This document shows positions 50,447 through 60,900 of a stretch of 64,000 bases of DNA, piece after piece (within the stretch, counting starts at the first letter, position 1; every line of letters starts with the position of its first letter). Both the position numbers and the translations under genes were made by a program. Origin of the DNA: an uncultured Ignavibacteria bacterium (GTDB taxonomy: Bacteria > Bacteroidota > Ignavibacteria > Tepidaquicellales > Tepidaquicellaceae); contig CALJIG010000041.1 of the NCBI GenBank assembly GCA_937974175.1, forward strand, positions 1-64,000. The letters run 5' to 3'. The notes under the pieces were generated by a model. The model saw nothing but the letters and a program-made list of their open reading frames with translations, made no database searches and was not told where the DNA came from.

Positions 50447-52852
50447 TTATTTTACCAGCATCATCTTGAATACTTTTTCAAAATTCTGAGTTCCTGAAAC
50501 AGCATTCAGCCTGTAGAAATAAACTCCGCTTGGCAGCCCTGATGCATTAAACTCTGCTTTATAATAACCTGCATTTACATTTCCGTTAACAATTGTTTTT
50601 ACTTCCCTTCCAAGATTATCAAATACAGTCAATTTAACTAACCCGTCAAATGGAATTTCATAGTTAATTGTTGTGGACGGATTAAACGGATTCGGATAAT
50701 TCTGACTTAATGAAAAACTATTCGGAATTCCTATGTTAACATAACTATTCAAAGCAAAGTATTCAAATTTACCATTGAAATCTATTTGTTTTAATCTATA
50801 AGCATAAGTTCCGGCAGTGAGATTTTTATCACTAAATTTATATGACTGATTTACATTTGAGTTTCCTTTACTTCGAATATTTCCAACAGTTGTAAAATCT
50901 CCGGTTATACCTTCGTTTACAACTGCACGTTGAACTTCAAACATATTGTTGTTCAATTCGTAGCCTGTTACCCAATCCAAAATTACTTCATTCTTTATAG
51001 TAGTTGCTATAAAACTGTTTAACTCTACAGGTAAAGGATTAAAAGATGAATTTCCTGCAAGATAAAAATTACTAAAATATAAACCTATATCTGTCCGTCT
51101 TCCTATAGAAGCATTTCCATCTTTATGATTTCCTAATAATGAAAAAGTGGAACCGTCATTAGACCATACGACTCTTAAATTTGCGGGGTCAGTAATTCCT
51201 AATTGTCCGTTACCATCAAAGGCAACATCTATCCCGCCTCCTGTTAAAAATGTTCCTGTCATAAGCCAGTAAGAGTTTGACCTTCTTGTTACGGAATAGC
51301 CTGCATCGTTCAATGTTAAAGGGAGATTAGAACCTTCAACTCCATTATCAATATATTTTATTCCAATTCTGCCGGCAGTTGTAGGAGCTGTTGAAAACCT
51401 AACTCTGGCTTGTCTTAATGTTGAAGCAGTACCTACCGGAAAAATAAGAGAATCTGATGTTGTACCTGCAAGATACCATCTTTCCATCTGACCTGTTACT
51501 ATTCCTCCGGTTCTGGTCAAGGTTCCGGGATTAGCAGCATCATAACCGATACCCAACCATGCGCTGCCTGCTGTATTTATATTACCACTTGTCATAGTTA
51601 CTGAGTCAATATACATAGGTTGAGTAATATAAAATCCTGCAGCATTATTAAAGGTTACTTTGCCGGATATCTGTGAACTTGAAGGTAATACACCAAAACA
51701 AGTTATATTTTGTAGTGTGGTACCATTGAATACTAATGTTCGCGGAGACGCAACAGGTGCATATACTATCTTTCCAAACATTGTAAAATCACCCTGAACA
51801 TTTAGATTGTTTGTCATTGTAGTGCTGTCATAACAATACTCATCCATATAAAAATTTCCTCTCACATTACATGCGGAAGAACCTGTAGTGATGTATTTTT
51901 TACCCGGATACGGGGCTGCTGCTGAAAATCCGGATAATATAACCGTGCCATACGTTATATTCTGAAACTGAATACTTGCAAACGAAGAAGTCAGCATATC
52001 ATATTTGAATATACCCGTCTTTGTATTTGAAGCTTTTGAAAGTTTGTTAGCTATTCCTGTTTGCCCTACTCGGCAGTTATGATACCAAACCGAACTATCT
52101 AATAGCTGAATTGAATCTGTAGTGTTAACAAAAGCAAATGGTGTTCCTGATGCTGCGCCTGTTTGATAATTAAATACAGCATGCTTATGTAACACAAAAT
52201 CATATGGTGAACCTGTACCATTTCCCAATAGCAAAGCATTTAATGTACTGGTATTTGAAGAAGGTAAAGTTAAATATATATAATTTGGAAGTGTTGGTTG
52301 AATCACAATTTTACTCACCTGAGTATTTGTAGTACCGCCCGGAAATGTTACTATATATGTAGAAGTGTTAAAAGAATTATTAAGCATTACACTATCAGTA
52401 GTTGATGGAACTGCCCCATCAAGCCAGTTTAAAGGGTCAGCCCAGGATGTTCCGTCTCCGCCGCCTAAAATTCCGTACCAGTATTTATATCCTGTACCGG
52501 CAGTTATAGTACCTTGCATTGCAGGCCAGTGAGGTTGGCAGCCATAGACATAAGTTCCGGGCTCAGTAATAAGAACATAATAATCGGTGCTGCCGCTGTT
52601 CATATTTGCATCCCATCCGAAGAATCCTGCCGGATAAGATGTGCCGGGAAGAGTACCGGGGTCGCAAGTTGTTGTATGATTACCGCTTACCCATTGAAAA
52701 TGTATTGTATCTCCAACTAAAACATTTTGGGAAGCCGGGCTGAAGAAATTACTGTTGACAGTTATAGTATATGTGGTTGCATTCGCATTATGGGGAATAA
52801 TTACGAATAAAACCAATATTATGAAAGAAAATATTGGGGTAATTTTTTTCAT
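50447..52852 (-). CDS. Cupredoxin-domain T9SS surface protein, copy 1
   Basis: A 801-residue exported protein starting at ATG 52852 (MKKITPIF); an upstream TTG would only add 20 residues. After a signal peptide (1-25), residues 26-118 form a plastocyanin-like domain with a complete type 1 copper ligand set: H59 in SGNHTTTC, then C105, H108 and M112 in YGCQPHWPAMQG. Residues 130-620 are strand-rich repeats (GNFYMDEYCYDSTTMTNN and similar). Then come NPLPVELNSFIATTIKNEV and a T9SS sorting domain (LSQNYPNPFNPSTTINYEI ... FKMMLVK). It should be a surface copper-binding, possibly electron-transfer, protein. It is paralogous to the next two genes. Confidence 0.85.
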   Translation of the reverse strand: MKKITPIFSFIILVLFVIIPHNANATTYTITVNSNFFSPASQNVLVGDTIHFQWVSGNHTTTCDPGTLPGTSYPAGFFGWDANMNSGSTDYYVLITEPGTYVYGCQPHWPAMQGTITAGTGYKYWYGILGGGDGTSWADPLNWLDGAVPSTTDSVMLNNSFNTSTYIVTFPGGTTNTQVSKIVIQPTLPNYIYLTLPSSNTSTLNALLLGNGTGSPYDFVLHKHAVFNYQTGAASGTPFAFVNTTDSIQLLDSSVWYHNCRVGQTGIANKLSKASNTKTGIFKYDMLTSSFASIQFQNITYGTVILSGFSAAAPYPGKKYITTGSSACNVRGNFYMDEYCYDSTTMTNNLNVQGDFTMFGKIVYAPVASPRTLVFNGTTLQNITCFGVLPSSSQISGKVTFNNAAGFYITQPMYIDSVTMTSGNINTAGSAWLGIGYDAANPGTLTRTGGIVTGQMERWYLAGTTSDSLIFPVGTASTLRQARVRFSTAPTTAGRIGIKYIDNGVEGSNLPLTLNDAGYSVTRRSNSYWLMTGTFLTGGGIDVAFDGNGQLGITDPANLRVVWSNDGSTFSLLGNHKDGNASIGRRTDIGLYFSNFYLAGNSSFNPLPVELNSFIATTIKNEVILDWVTGYELNNNMFEVQRAVVNEGITGDFTTVGNIRSKGNSNVNQSYKFSDKNLTAGTYAYRLKQIDFNGKFEYFALNSYVNIGIPNSFSLSQNYPNPFNPSTTINYEIPFDGLVKLTVFDNLGREVKTIVNGNVNAGYYKAEFNASGLPSGVYFYRLNAVSGTQNFEKVFKMMLVK

Positions 52853-52953
52853 AGATTGTAAATGGATGAACTTGAATTTTGCTAATCGTATAAAATAATA
52901 ATTATAGAACAAAAATGCTCAACAATATTATTTGCAGTTATTAATTTTAATAT

Positions 52954-52988
52954 AAAAAAAGACCTGAAAAAAAAATAATTTTCAGGTC
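52954..52988 (-). terminator. Terminator of cupredoxin-protein copy 2
   Basis: GACCTGAAAA (52961-52970) and TTTTCAGGTC (52979-52988) form a perfect 10-bp stem. On the minus strand it is followed by a seven-base T-run. It lies 27 bp after the stop of the gene at 53016-55445. Confidence 0.9.
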
Positions 52989-53015
52989 TCTTAATAATTC
53001 TACTAAAAGTACAAA

Positions 53016-55445
53016 CTATTTTACCAGCATCATCTTGAATACTTTTTCAATATTCTGATTGCCTGTTGATGCATTAACTTTATAAAAGTAGATTCCACTT
53101 GGTAATCCTGCACCGTTAAACTGGGCTTTATAATACCCCGCACTTACATTTCCATTTACTAATGTTTGAACTTCTCTTCCTAAATTATCAAAAACAACTA
53201 TTTTTAAAGAACCATCGAAAGGCATTTCATATTTAATATTTGTAACAGGATTAAAAGGATTTGGGTAATTCTGGCTTATAACAAATTTTCCGGGAAGATT
53301 AATACTAACTTCATTATTCAGTAAGAAGAAAGTATGATTTCCATTTACATCTATCTGTTTTAATCTGTATGCATACCTTCCGGTCTGTAAATTCTTATCA
53401 TTAAATTTATACGACTGCCCTGTATTTGAATTTCCTTTACTTGTAACAAATCCGATTGTTTCATATGCAGCAGTTACAGGATTATCGTGAATTGACTGAC
53501 TTGGATTTAAAACTGCGCGTTGAATTTCAAAACCGGTATTATTCAATTCATGTCCGGTCGCCCAGTCAAGAATAACTTCATTCTTAATTGTCGTTGCAAT
53601 AAAATTATCAAGTTCAACAGGCAAAGGATTGTTAGTAATATCACCGGCAAGATAGAAATCACTGAAATAAAGTCCTATATCTGTACGTCTTCCGATTGAT
53701 GCATTCCCGTTTTTATGATTTCCTAATAATGAAAAAGATACACCACTATTATTAGACCAGATAACACGCATATTTGAGGCATCAGTTATACCCTCCTGTC
53801 CGTTACCATCAAAAGCTACATCAATTCCGCCGCCAGTTAAAAAAGTCCCTGTCATTGTCCAATATGAATTTGACCTTCTGGTTAAAGAGAAACCTCCATC
53901 ATTAAGTGTTGAAGGCAAATCACTTCCGTCAGTTCCATTATCAACAAATTTAATTCCAATTCTTCCTTGAGTAGTAGGAGCAGTAGAGAAACGGACTTTT
54001 GCTTCTTTTAGAACTGATGAAGTTCCTACCGGATAGCTTAGAGAATCCGAAACAACTCCGGCTAAAAACCATCTTTCCAACTGACCGGTAACAATACCTC
54101 CAGTATAGAGAAGTGTTCCGCTGTTTGTTGCATCATAACCTATTCCAAGCCAAGCGCTGCCGCCGGATGCAATATTACCCTGTGTCATAATAACAGTATC
54201 AGCATAAAAAGGATTCATTATTAAAAATCCTGCGGGATTGTTAAAGTTAACTGCCCGGGAAATAACAGAACTTGCTGATGTTAAACCATCACAACGAATC
54301 GTTTGCAATGTAGTACCGTTGAAATTAATAGTTTGAGTTGATGCAGGACCAAAAACTATTTTTCCATAACAAGTGTAATCCCCTCTGATATTCCAACTGT
54401 TTGTCATAGTTGTGGTATCGTAAGCATGCTCTTCTATATAAAAATTTCCTCTGACTGTTAATGCGCTTCCGCCGGATTGTCCGTATCTTTTTGATAGAAG
54501 ACCGCCGCCGCCCGCTAAGCCATACAATTGCAAAGAACCATAACTTACACCTGAAGCAGTAATATTTGTAGTTGATGTAGTAGGTGTGTCATATCTCCAA
54601 ATACCATAGTTACAATTTGATGCCTGAGATAATCTGGATGTAATACCCGATGTACCTCTTGTACAATTATGAATCCATAAAGCGCTATCCTGAAGCTGAA
54701 TAGAATCTGAAGCTACAGAAAATGCAAAACCTGTACCTGCTGCAGCACCTGATGAATTTGTAAATATTGAGTTTTTATATAGAATGAAATCATAGGTCCC
54801 TGATACACCATCACCGACAGTTAAACCGGGATTGTTTGTATTGCCTGAAGGTAAAAATAGATAAACGTAATTCGGAGAGGTCGGCTGAATAATAAGTTTT
54901 TTTACAGTTACATTTGTTGCCCCTGTAGGAAGGAACACAACATAAGTCGAGCTAACCTGAGAATTATCTAATTTCACACTGTCAGTAGATACCGGTGCAA
55001 CTCCATCAAGCCAGTTTAAAGGGTCATTCCATGAAGAGCCATCTCCTCCACCAAAAATTCCTGCCCATATCTTGTAACCGTATCCTGCTGTGATAGTGCC
55101 TTGCATTCCCGGCCAGTGCGGCTGGCACCCATAGACATATGATCCTGCTACATTAACGACGTAATAGAAATCGGTAGTTCCCGAATTCATTTGTGAATCC
55201 CACGCATCTGCACCAATTGGTCGTGACGTACCGGGGAGGATGACGTCATCACAAGTTGTAGTATGATTTCCGCCTACCCATTGAAAATGGACAGTATCAC
55301 CTACAATTACATTTAGTGCTGCCGGGTTAAAGAAATTACTGTTTACAGTAATAGTGTGAGTTGTTGCATTTGCTTTTTGATTGGTAAACGTGAAAAGCAA
55401 TATTGAAACAAAGACAAGTATAACTGCTTGAAATTTTCTATTCAT
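53016..55445 (-). CDS. Cupredoxin-domain T9SS surface protein, copy 2
   Basis: An 809-residue paralogue with signal peptide (1-27), plastocyanin-like domain (28-120) and the same four copper ligands: H61, C107, H110 and M114 in NHTTTC and YGCQPHWPGMQG. A long strand-rich central region follows with the shared WLGIGYDATNSGTL and RRTDIGLYFSDFYLAGD blocks, then a T9SS sorting domain (ISQNYPNPFNPVTNIKYEM ... FKMMLVK). It is separated from copy 1 by its own terminator, so each copy is probably transcribed separately. The duplicated copper domain with conserved ligands suggests selection for copper binding. The redox partner is unknown. Confidence 0.85.
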   Translation of the reverse strand: MNRKFQAVILVFVSILLFTFTNQKANATTHTITVNSNFFNPAALNVIVGDTVHFQWVGGNHTTTCDDVILPGTSRPIGADAWDSQMNSGTTDFYYVVNVAGSYVYGCQPHWPGMQGTITAGYGYKIWAGIFGGGDGSSWNDPLNWLDGVAPVSTDSVKLDNSQVSSTYVVFLPTGATNVTVKKLIIQPTSPNYVYLFLPSGNTNNPGLTVGDGVSGTYDFILYKNSIFTNSSGAAAGTGFAFSVASDSIQLQDSALWIHNCTRGTSGITSRLSQASNCNYGIWRYDTPTTSTTNITASGVSYGSLQLYGLAGGGGLLSKRYGQSGGSALTVRGNFYIEEHAYDTTTMTNSWNIRGDYTCYGKIVFGPASTQTINFNGTTLQTIRCDGLTSASSVISRAVNFNNPAGFLIMNPFYADTVIMTQGNIASGGSAWLGIGYDATNSGTLLYTGGIVTGQLERWFLAGVVSDSLSYPVGTSSVLKEAKVRFSTAPTTQGRIGIKFVDNGTDGSDLPSTLNDGGFSLTRRSNSYWTMTGTFLTGGGIDVAFDGNGQEGITDASNMRVIWSNNSGVSFSLLGNHKNGNASIGRRTDIGLYFSDFYLAGDITNNPLPVELDNFIATTIKNEVILDWATGHELNNTGFEIQRAVLNPSQSIHDNPVTAAYETIGFVTSKGNSNTGQSYKFNDKNLQTGRYAYRLKQIDVNGNHTFFLLNNEVSINLPGKFVISQNYPNPFNPVTNIKYEMPFDGSLKIVVFDNLGREVQTLVNGNVSAGYYKAQFNGAGLPSGIYFYKVNASTGNQNIEKVFKMMLVK

Positions 55446-55551
55446 AAAAAACAGGGTTGAATAATTAACAGCTCAAAAATTAAATATAAATTAATAATAA
55501 TCCTAACAAAATCCTAACAATTTTGGGGTCAAGTTACAATTTAGAATTTAC

Positions 55552-55590
55552 AAAAAAAAAAGCCCGTAGAAAAAACTTCTACAGGCTTTT
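55552..55590 (-). terminator. Terminator of the third T9SS paralogue
   Basis: AGCCCGTAGAA (55561-55571) pairs with TTCTACAGGCT (55577-55587) with one mismatch. A run of A on the left gives a T-run on the minus strand. It lies 24 bp beyond the stop of the gene at 55614-57818. Confidence 0.85.
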
Positions 55591-55613
55591 ATTATGAATA
55601 AAAATTTTGAATA

Positions 55614-57818
55614 TTATTTTACAAGCATCATTTTAAATACTTTTTCAAATTTTTCAGAACCTGAGGTTGCATTTACTTTGTAGAAATAAACACCGCTCGG
55701 TAATGCAGATGCATTGAATGCTACCTTGTAATAACCTGCATTAACATTTCCATTAACTAAAGTAGCAACTTCTCTTCCGATATTATCGAATACAACTAGT
55801 TTTACAGTACCGCTAAAAGGCATATCATAAGCAATTGTTGTTGCAGGATTAAACGGATTTGGATAATTCTGGCTGATTGTAAATTTATTTGGAGTAGTCA
55901 CAACTATTTCATTATTTAATAAGAAATATGTATGGTTTCCATTGTAATCCATTTGTTTTAATCTGTATGCAAATCTGCCGACAACTAAATTTCCATCGAT
56001 GTATTTGTACCCTTGAACTGAATTTGAATTTCCTTTGCTAGGTACGAAAGCAACAGTTTGGAAATTTAAATCTGAATCAGTTCTGTTTTGTTTTGGATTG
56101 AGAACTGCTCTTTCGATTTCAAAACCTGAATTATTTAATTCATGTCCGGTTGCCCAGTCAAGTATTACTTCATTTTTAATTGTAGTAGCTACAAAGTTAT
56201 CAAGCTCTACAGGTAACGGATTATTTGTACTGTTACCGCCAAGGTAGTGTTGACCATATGTTCCACCGGTAATACCTGTTCTACTAGCTACTGTTCCTGA
56301 GCCGGTTACGTGAGTACCCGGAGCGCTGAATGTTGTACCTGCATCGCCAGAATAAATTAATCTTAAATTTGTCGCATCATTAATTCCGGTCTGTCCGTTG
56401 CCGTCAACTGATAAATCATAAATACCATCAAGAAGACCATTTGCGGCTGTTAATGACCAGTACATATTGGAGCGTCTTTCAATGTTGAATCCACCATCAT
56501 TAATTGGAAGTGCTAAGTCTGAACCATCCGTACCTCCGTCAAAATGAGAAACAACGATAGTTCCGCCAGTCGTAGGTCCTGTAACAGGAAAAGATACTGT
56601 TGCCGGTCTGTAGTTTGTAGCTGTTCCCATTGGGTAAAGTCTTGGCGCTGCAGTAGTTGATGCCGCATACCATCTTTCAAAGTTACCGATGATAGTGCCT
56701 GATGTGTAAACTAAAGTTCCTAAAATCGCAGTGCTCGAACCCAGTGTTAATGTGTTTGCACCTGTTGTAATATTTCCGGAAACCATATTCAATTGACCTT
56801 GTAAATTTACATTTCTATTCAACAGCAACCCGTTTGAATTATTCATTATTACTTTTGTTGCACTAGCAAAAGTTAATGTACCAGAGCCACTAATAGATTG
56901 TTGTGAAGTACCAACAAAGTGGATTGAATCAGCACTATTAAAAACTAAAGACTTTGAAGCTGCTATAGAAATATCACCTTTTATATTAATTCGATTAGTA
57001 AGATTAAGATTTAAAATTCCATCGTTTACAGTTATATTATTAATAGAACATACTGCACCACCTGTACCTGTTACAGTACCAGCATTATTCAATTCAAAAT
57101 TTGCATAAGTTCTTCCAGAAAATGCCGGACCGGTAATTTGGCAATCAAAAGTACTTCCAGATTGAAACACACATGCAGAATTAGGTTGACCTGCACCAAA
57201 AGGATTTGAACCACCTCGTGCTACATAACGCGAACCACTGGTAAAAACCATAGAATTTAAACCAGAAGGGGCAGTTCCTGTACCAAATGGATTTCCGGAA
57301 ACCAATGGTCCAAAGGTGAATGATCCAACACCCGTAAAAGTTACCGCACTTGCATCCAAAGCTTGAAATCGATGTGCTGGGCTTCCGCTATTTGACGTCA
57401 TAGTTATATTACCGGCAACTAATCCAGTTCCACCTGTTGCAATATTTATTACTATAGCATTTCCTGCAGCGCTTGCACTAGCTGCAAAAGTGGAACCAGG
57501 ACCTATTAAAACAACTGGATTAGCTCCTCCAGTAATAGTAAGAGTTATTGCAGCTCCACTATATAATCTAATAGATGTTGAATTTGTTACAGAAAGAGAA
57601 GCGATCGTTTGAGTAGGGACATTATAAGCTATAGTATTAGTTGCTCCGTTTTCAAAGCTCAAAACATCTGTCGCTGATGGTACTGTCCTATCTGGTGTCC
57701 AGTTTGTTGCAACCTGAAAATCAGCGGAATCTGTTCTATTCCATACATATGTCTGTGCTTGTGAATTAATCGCAATAAAACTAAGAATAAATAGTAAGGT
57801 TGTAAAAAGTTTTCTCAT
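55614..57818 (-). CDS. T9SS surface protein related to the cupredoxin pair, lacking the copper domain
   Basis: A 734-residue exported protein. It has a signal peptide (1-21), then directly YVWNRTDSADFQVATNWTPDR and a strand-rich region (30-540) like an adhesin-type parallel beta-helix, with TITGGANPVVLIGPGSTF and similar units. It shares NPLPVELDNFVATTIKNEVILDWATGHELNNSGFEIERAVLNP and the T9SS sorting domain (ISQNYPNPFNPATTIAYDM ... FKMMLVK) with the two genes downstream, but has no plastocyanin domain. The shared C-terminal third and different N-terminal third show domain shuffling within this cluster. Function unknown; adhesion or matrix role inferred. Confidence 0.8.
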   Translation of the reverse strand: MRKLFTTLLFILSFIAINSQAQTYVWNRTDSADFQVATNWTPDRTVPSATDVLSFENGATNTIAYNVPTQTIASLSVTNSTSIRLYSGAAITLTITGGANPVVLIGPGSTFAASASAAGNAIVINIATGGTGLVAGNITMTSNSGSPAHRFQALDASAVTFTGVGSFTFGPLVSGNPFGTGTAPSGLNSMVFTSGSRYVARGGSNPFGAGQPNSACVFQSGSTFDCQITGPAFSGRTYANFELNNAGTVTGTGGAVCSINNITVNDGILNLNLTNRINIKGDISIAASKSLVFNSADSIHFVGTSQQSISGSGTLTFASATKVIMNNSNGLLLNRNVNLQGQLNMVSGNITTGANTLTLGSSTAILGTLVYTSGTIIGNFERWYAASTTAAPRLYPMGTATNYRPATVSFPVTGPTTGGTIVVSHFDGGTDGSDLALPINDGGFNIERRSNMYWSLTAANGLLDGIYDLSVDGNGQTGINDATNLRLIYSGDAGTTFSAPGTHVTGSGTVASRTGITGGTYGQHYLGGNSTNNPLPVELDNFVATTIKNEVILDWATGHELNNSGFEIERAVLNPKQNRTDSDLNFQTVAFVPSKGNSNSVQGYKYIDGNLVVGRFAYRLKQMDYNGNHTYFLLNNEIVVTTPNKFTISQNYPNPFNPATTIAYDMPFSGTVKLVVFDNIGREVATLVNGNVNAGYYKVAFNASALPSGVYFYKVNATSGSEKFEKVFKMMLVK

Positions 57819-57953
57819 AATATATTTTTCATTTGGTGAATCAATATTTGTTTTAATGTAGCTGAATAATATGATAAAATAAACACATATATTCAGTTTA
57901 TTTGCAAAATAACGACTTTAACCTCGCTAAGTAATAAGGCTGAGTAATACAAA

Positions 57954-60900
57954 TCAATTGCTGACTGAAAACGCCTCTGCAATAATCTCTTTCTGAGTAA
58001 TCTGGAAAACCTTATTCGAGCCCGGTGCAGGGCTGGCACTCGGTTCTCTGCACACTGCATAAAATTTCATCTTGTTCTGAACTAATCTAATCAAATCCAA
58101 TGCCAGATGGTTATATGCACCCATATTTTCAGGTTCTTCCTGAAGCCATACTAAGCTCTTCGCATTTTTATATTGAGCTAAAACAAATATCAGCAAATCT
58201 TCCGGAAATGGATAATATTGCTCCAGTCTTACAATCGCAGCATCTTTAATATTGTTTTCAGTTCTGTACTTATCTGCGTCATAATAAATTTTTCCGCTGG
58301 TTAAAATTATAGTCTTAACATCATTTATATTTCCGGCAAGATTTATATCTTCTATTACTTCCCAGAATTTTCCTTCAAGAATATCTTTCTTATGTGAAGC
58401 TGCCAATGGAGACCTTAGTAAACTTTTCGGAGTCATTAAAGCCAATGGTTTTCTATCAGTACCTGTCAACTTTGCCTGTCTTCTCAATAAATGGAAATAC
58501 TGAGCTGCAGTTGTAACATTACAAACATACATATTATCATCAGCGCATAAAGTTAAAAATCTTTCAAGACGCGCGCTTGAGTGCTCCGGTCCCTGTCCTT
58601 CCTGACCGTGAGGAAGTAACATCACAAGATTATTGTGCAAATTCCACTTTGAGTACGATGATACAACAAAGTTATCAATAATAACCTGAGCAGCATTTGC
58701 AAAGTCACCGAACTGCGCTTCCCATATAACTAATGCCATCGGGTCAGCTGTTGCATATCCATATTCAAATCCAAGCACTGCAATTTCAGAAAGCGAGCTA
58801 TCTACAGGTTCCAGTTTAGCATCTTTAGATGCAAGTGCGTTCAGAGGAATAAACTCATGTCCTGTTTCAGCATCTGCAAATACTACGTGACGCTGCGAGA
58901 ATGTTCCGCGGGATACATCCTGTCCGCTAAGTCTTACTGTAATTCCCTCTTGAACAAGCGAACCGAATGCAAGCGCTTCCGCAAACGACCAGTCTATAGG
59001 AGAATTTTCATCTGTTAAAATATCCCTGCGTGATTCTATAAATTTCTTTAGTTTTCCATGTACATTAAAACCTGACGGGAATTTAACCAATGCATCTACA
59101 ATTTTATTAAAATCTTCACCTGTAATTTCTGTCTTCTTATCAAGCTGTATTGTATTTATTTCTGCTTTTGTTAATGCCATCGGGTCTTCATGCTTAAATT
59201 CCTGATGCGTTCCTTTTGCTTTTTCGAATGCTTCATTAAGTCTTCCGTTGTAAATATTCTCCAGTCTTACAATATCAGCTTCTGTAACAGTTCCTGCTTT
59301 TAATAACTGAGTCTCATAAATTTCTTTTATGCTTGCTCTTCCTTTTATAACTTTATACATCAGCGGCTGTGTAAATGAAGGCTCATCTGCTTCGTTATGC
59401 CCGTATTTTCTATAGCCGAGCACATCTACAACAACATCTTTTTTAAATTTCTGTCTGTACTCGTAAGCAAGTTTCGTTACCCATAGACATGCCTCCGGGT
59501 CTTCTCCGTTTACGTGGAATATCGGAGCCTGTACCATCTTTGCAACGTCAGTTGCATAAGTAGTCGAGCGACCTTCTTTAGGGTCAGTTGTAAATCCTAT
59601 TTGATTGTTAATAATTATATGAAGCGTTCCGCCTGTTGTGTAACCTTTCAGCTGAGATAAGTTTAATGTCTCTGCAACGACACCTTCACCTGCAAATGCA
59701 GCATCACCATGAAGTACTACAGCAAGTGTTTTCTTTCTTTCGATATCTTCAGTCCTTGTCTGCTTTGCTCTAACAATTCCTTCAACAACCGGATTTACAA
59801 ATTCCAGGTGCGAGGGATTAGAAGCAATCGAGACTTTTATTTTTATTCCGCTTAGTGTCTCATATTCCCCTGTTGCACCTAAGTGATATTTTACATCGCC
59901 TGAGCCCTGTGATGAACGGGTATCAACGATATCTTCAAATTCAGAAAATATAGAGAATAAAGATTTGTTCACAATATTAGCCAGCACGTTAAGTCTTCCT
60001 CTGTGAGCCATGCCATAAACAATTTCCTCTACTCCTTCTTTTGCAGCTTCGTCATTTAAATAATCGAGAACAGGAATAATGGTTTCCATTCCTTCCAATG
60101 AAAATCTTTTATGACCTACATACTTTGTATGAATAAACTTCTCAAAATTTTCTGCCTGAATTAATTTATTAAGCATCAGCATTTTTTCTTCAAGAGAAAA
60201 ATTGCCTTTGTTGCGTGTCGATTCCATCTGATCTTGCAGCCATTTCTTTTCATCAGGGTCCTGAATATGCCTGTATTCAACACCGATTGACTGGCAATAA
60301 GTTTCGTGCAGAATATTTAATATTTCCCTAAGCGTTGCGCTTCTTTTTCCTGCAAGTCCGTCTGTTATAAATTCCCTGTCATAATCCCAAACAGTAAATC
60401 CGTAGTTAGATGAATCAAGCTCGGGATGATATTGTACTTTCGGGAATAGCGGATCTATGTTTGCAAGCAAGTGTCCACGGACTCTGAACATATTTATTAA
60501 CTGTATCGCCTTTCCGTGTTTTTCTATCTCGGCAATATTATGTATTCCGCCTGCAAAATCTTCTGCATTATTATCTGCTTTCCATACAACAGGTCTTAAC
60601 GGTATTTTTAAATCAGCGAAAATATTTTCATAAAAACTTTCTTCACCCGTTAAAAGCTCGTGAACTTTCTTAAGAAACGTTCCTGACTCTGCTCCCTGAA
60701 TTATTCTATGGTCATATGTACTGGTAATATTCATAATCTTGCTGATACCAAGGGATGTAATTATTTCTTTCGATGCAGCCTGATATTCTGCCGAGTAATC
60801 AATAGCGCCTGTGGCAATAATTGCTCCCTGCCCTATCATAAGTCTTGGATTTGAAGCAATTGTCCCAAGTCCGCCGGGATTGGTAAGGGAAATAGATGTA

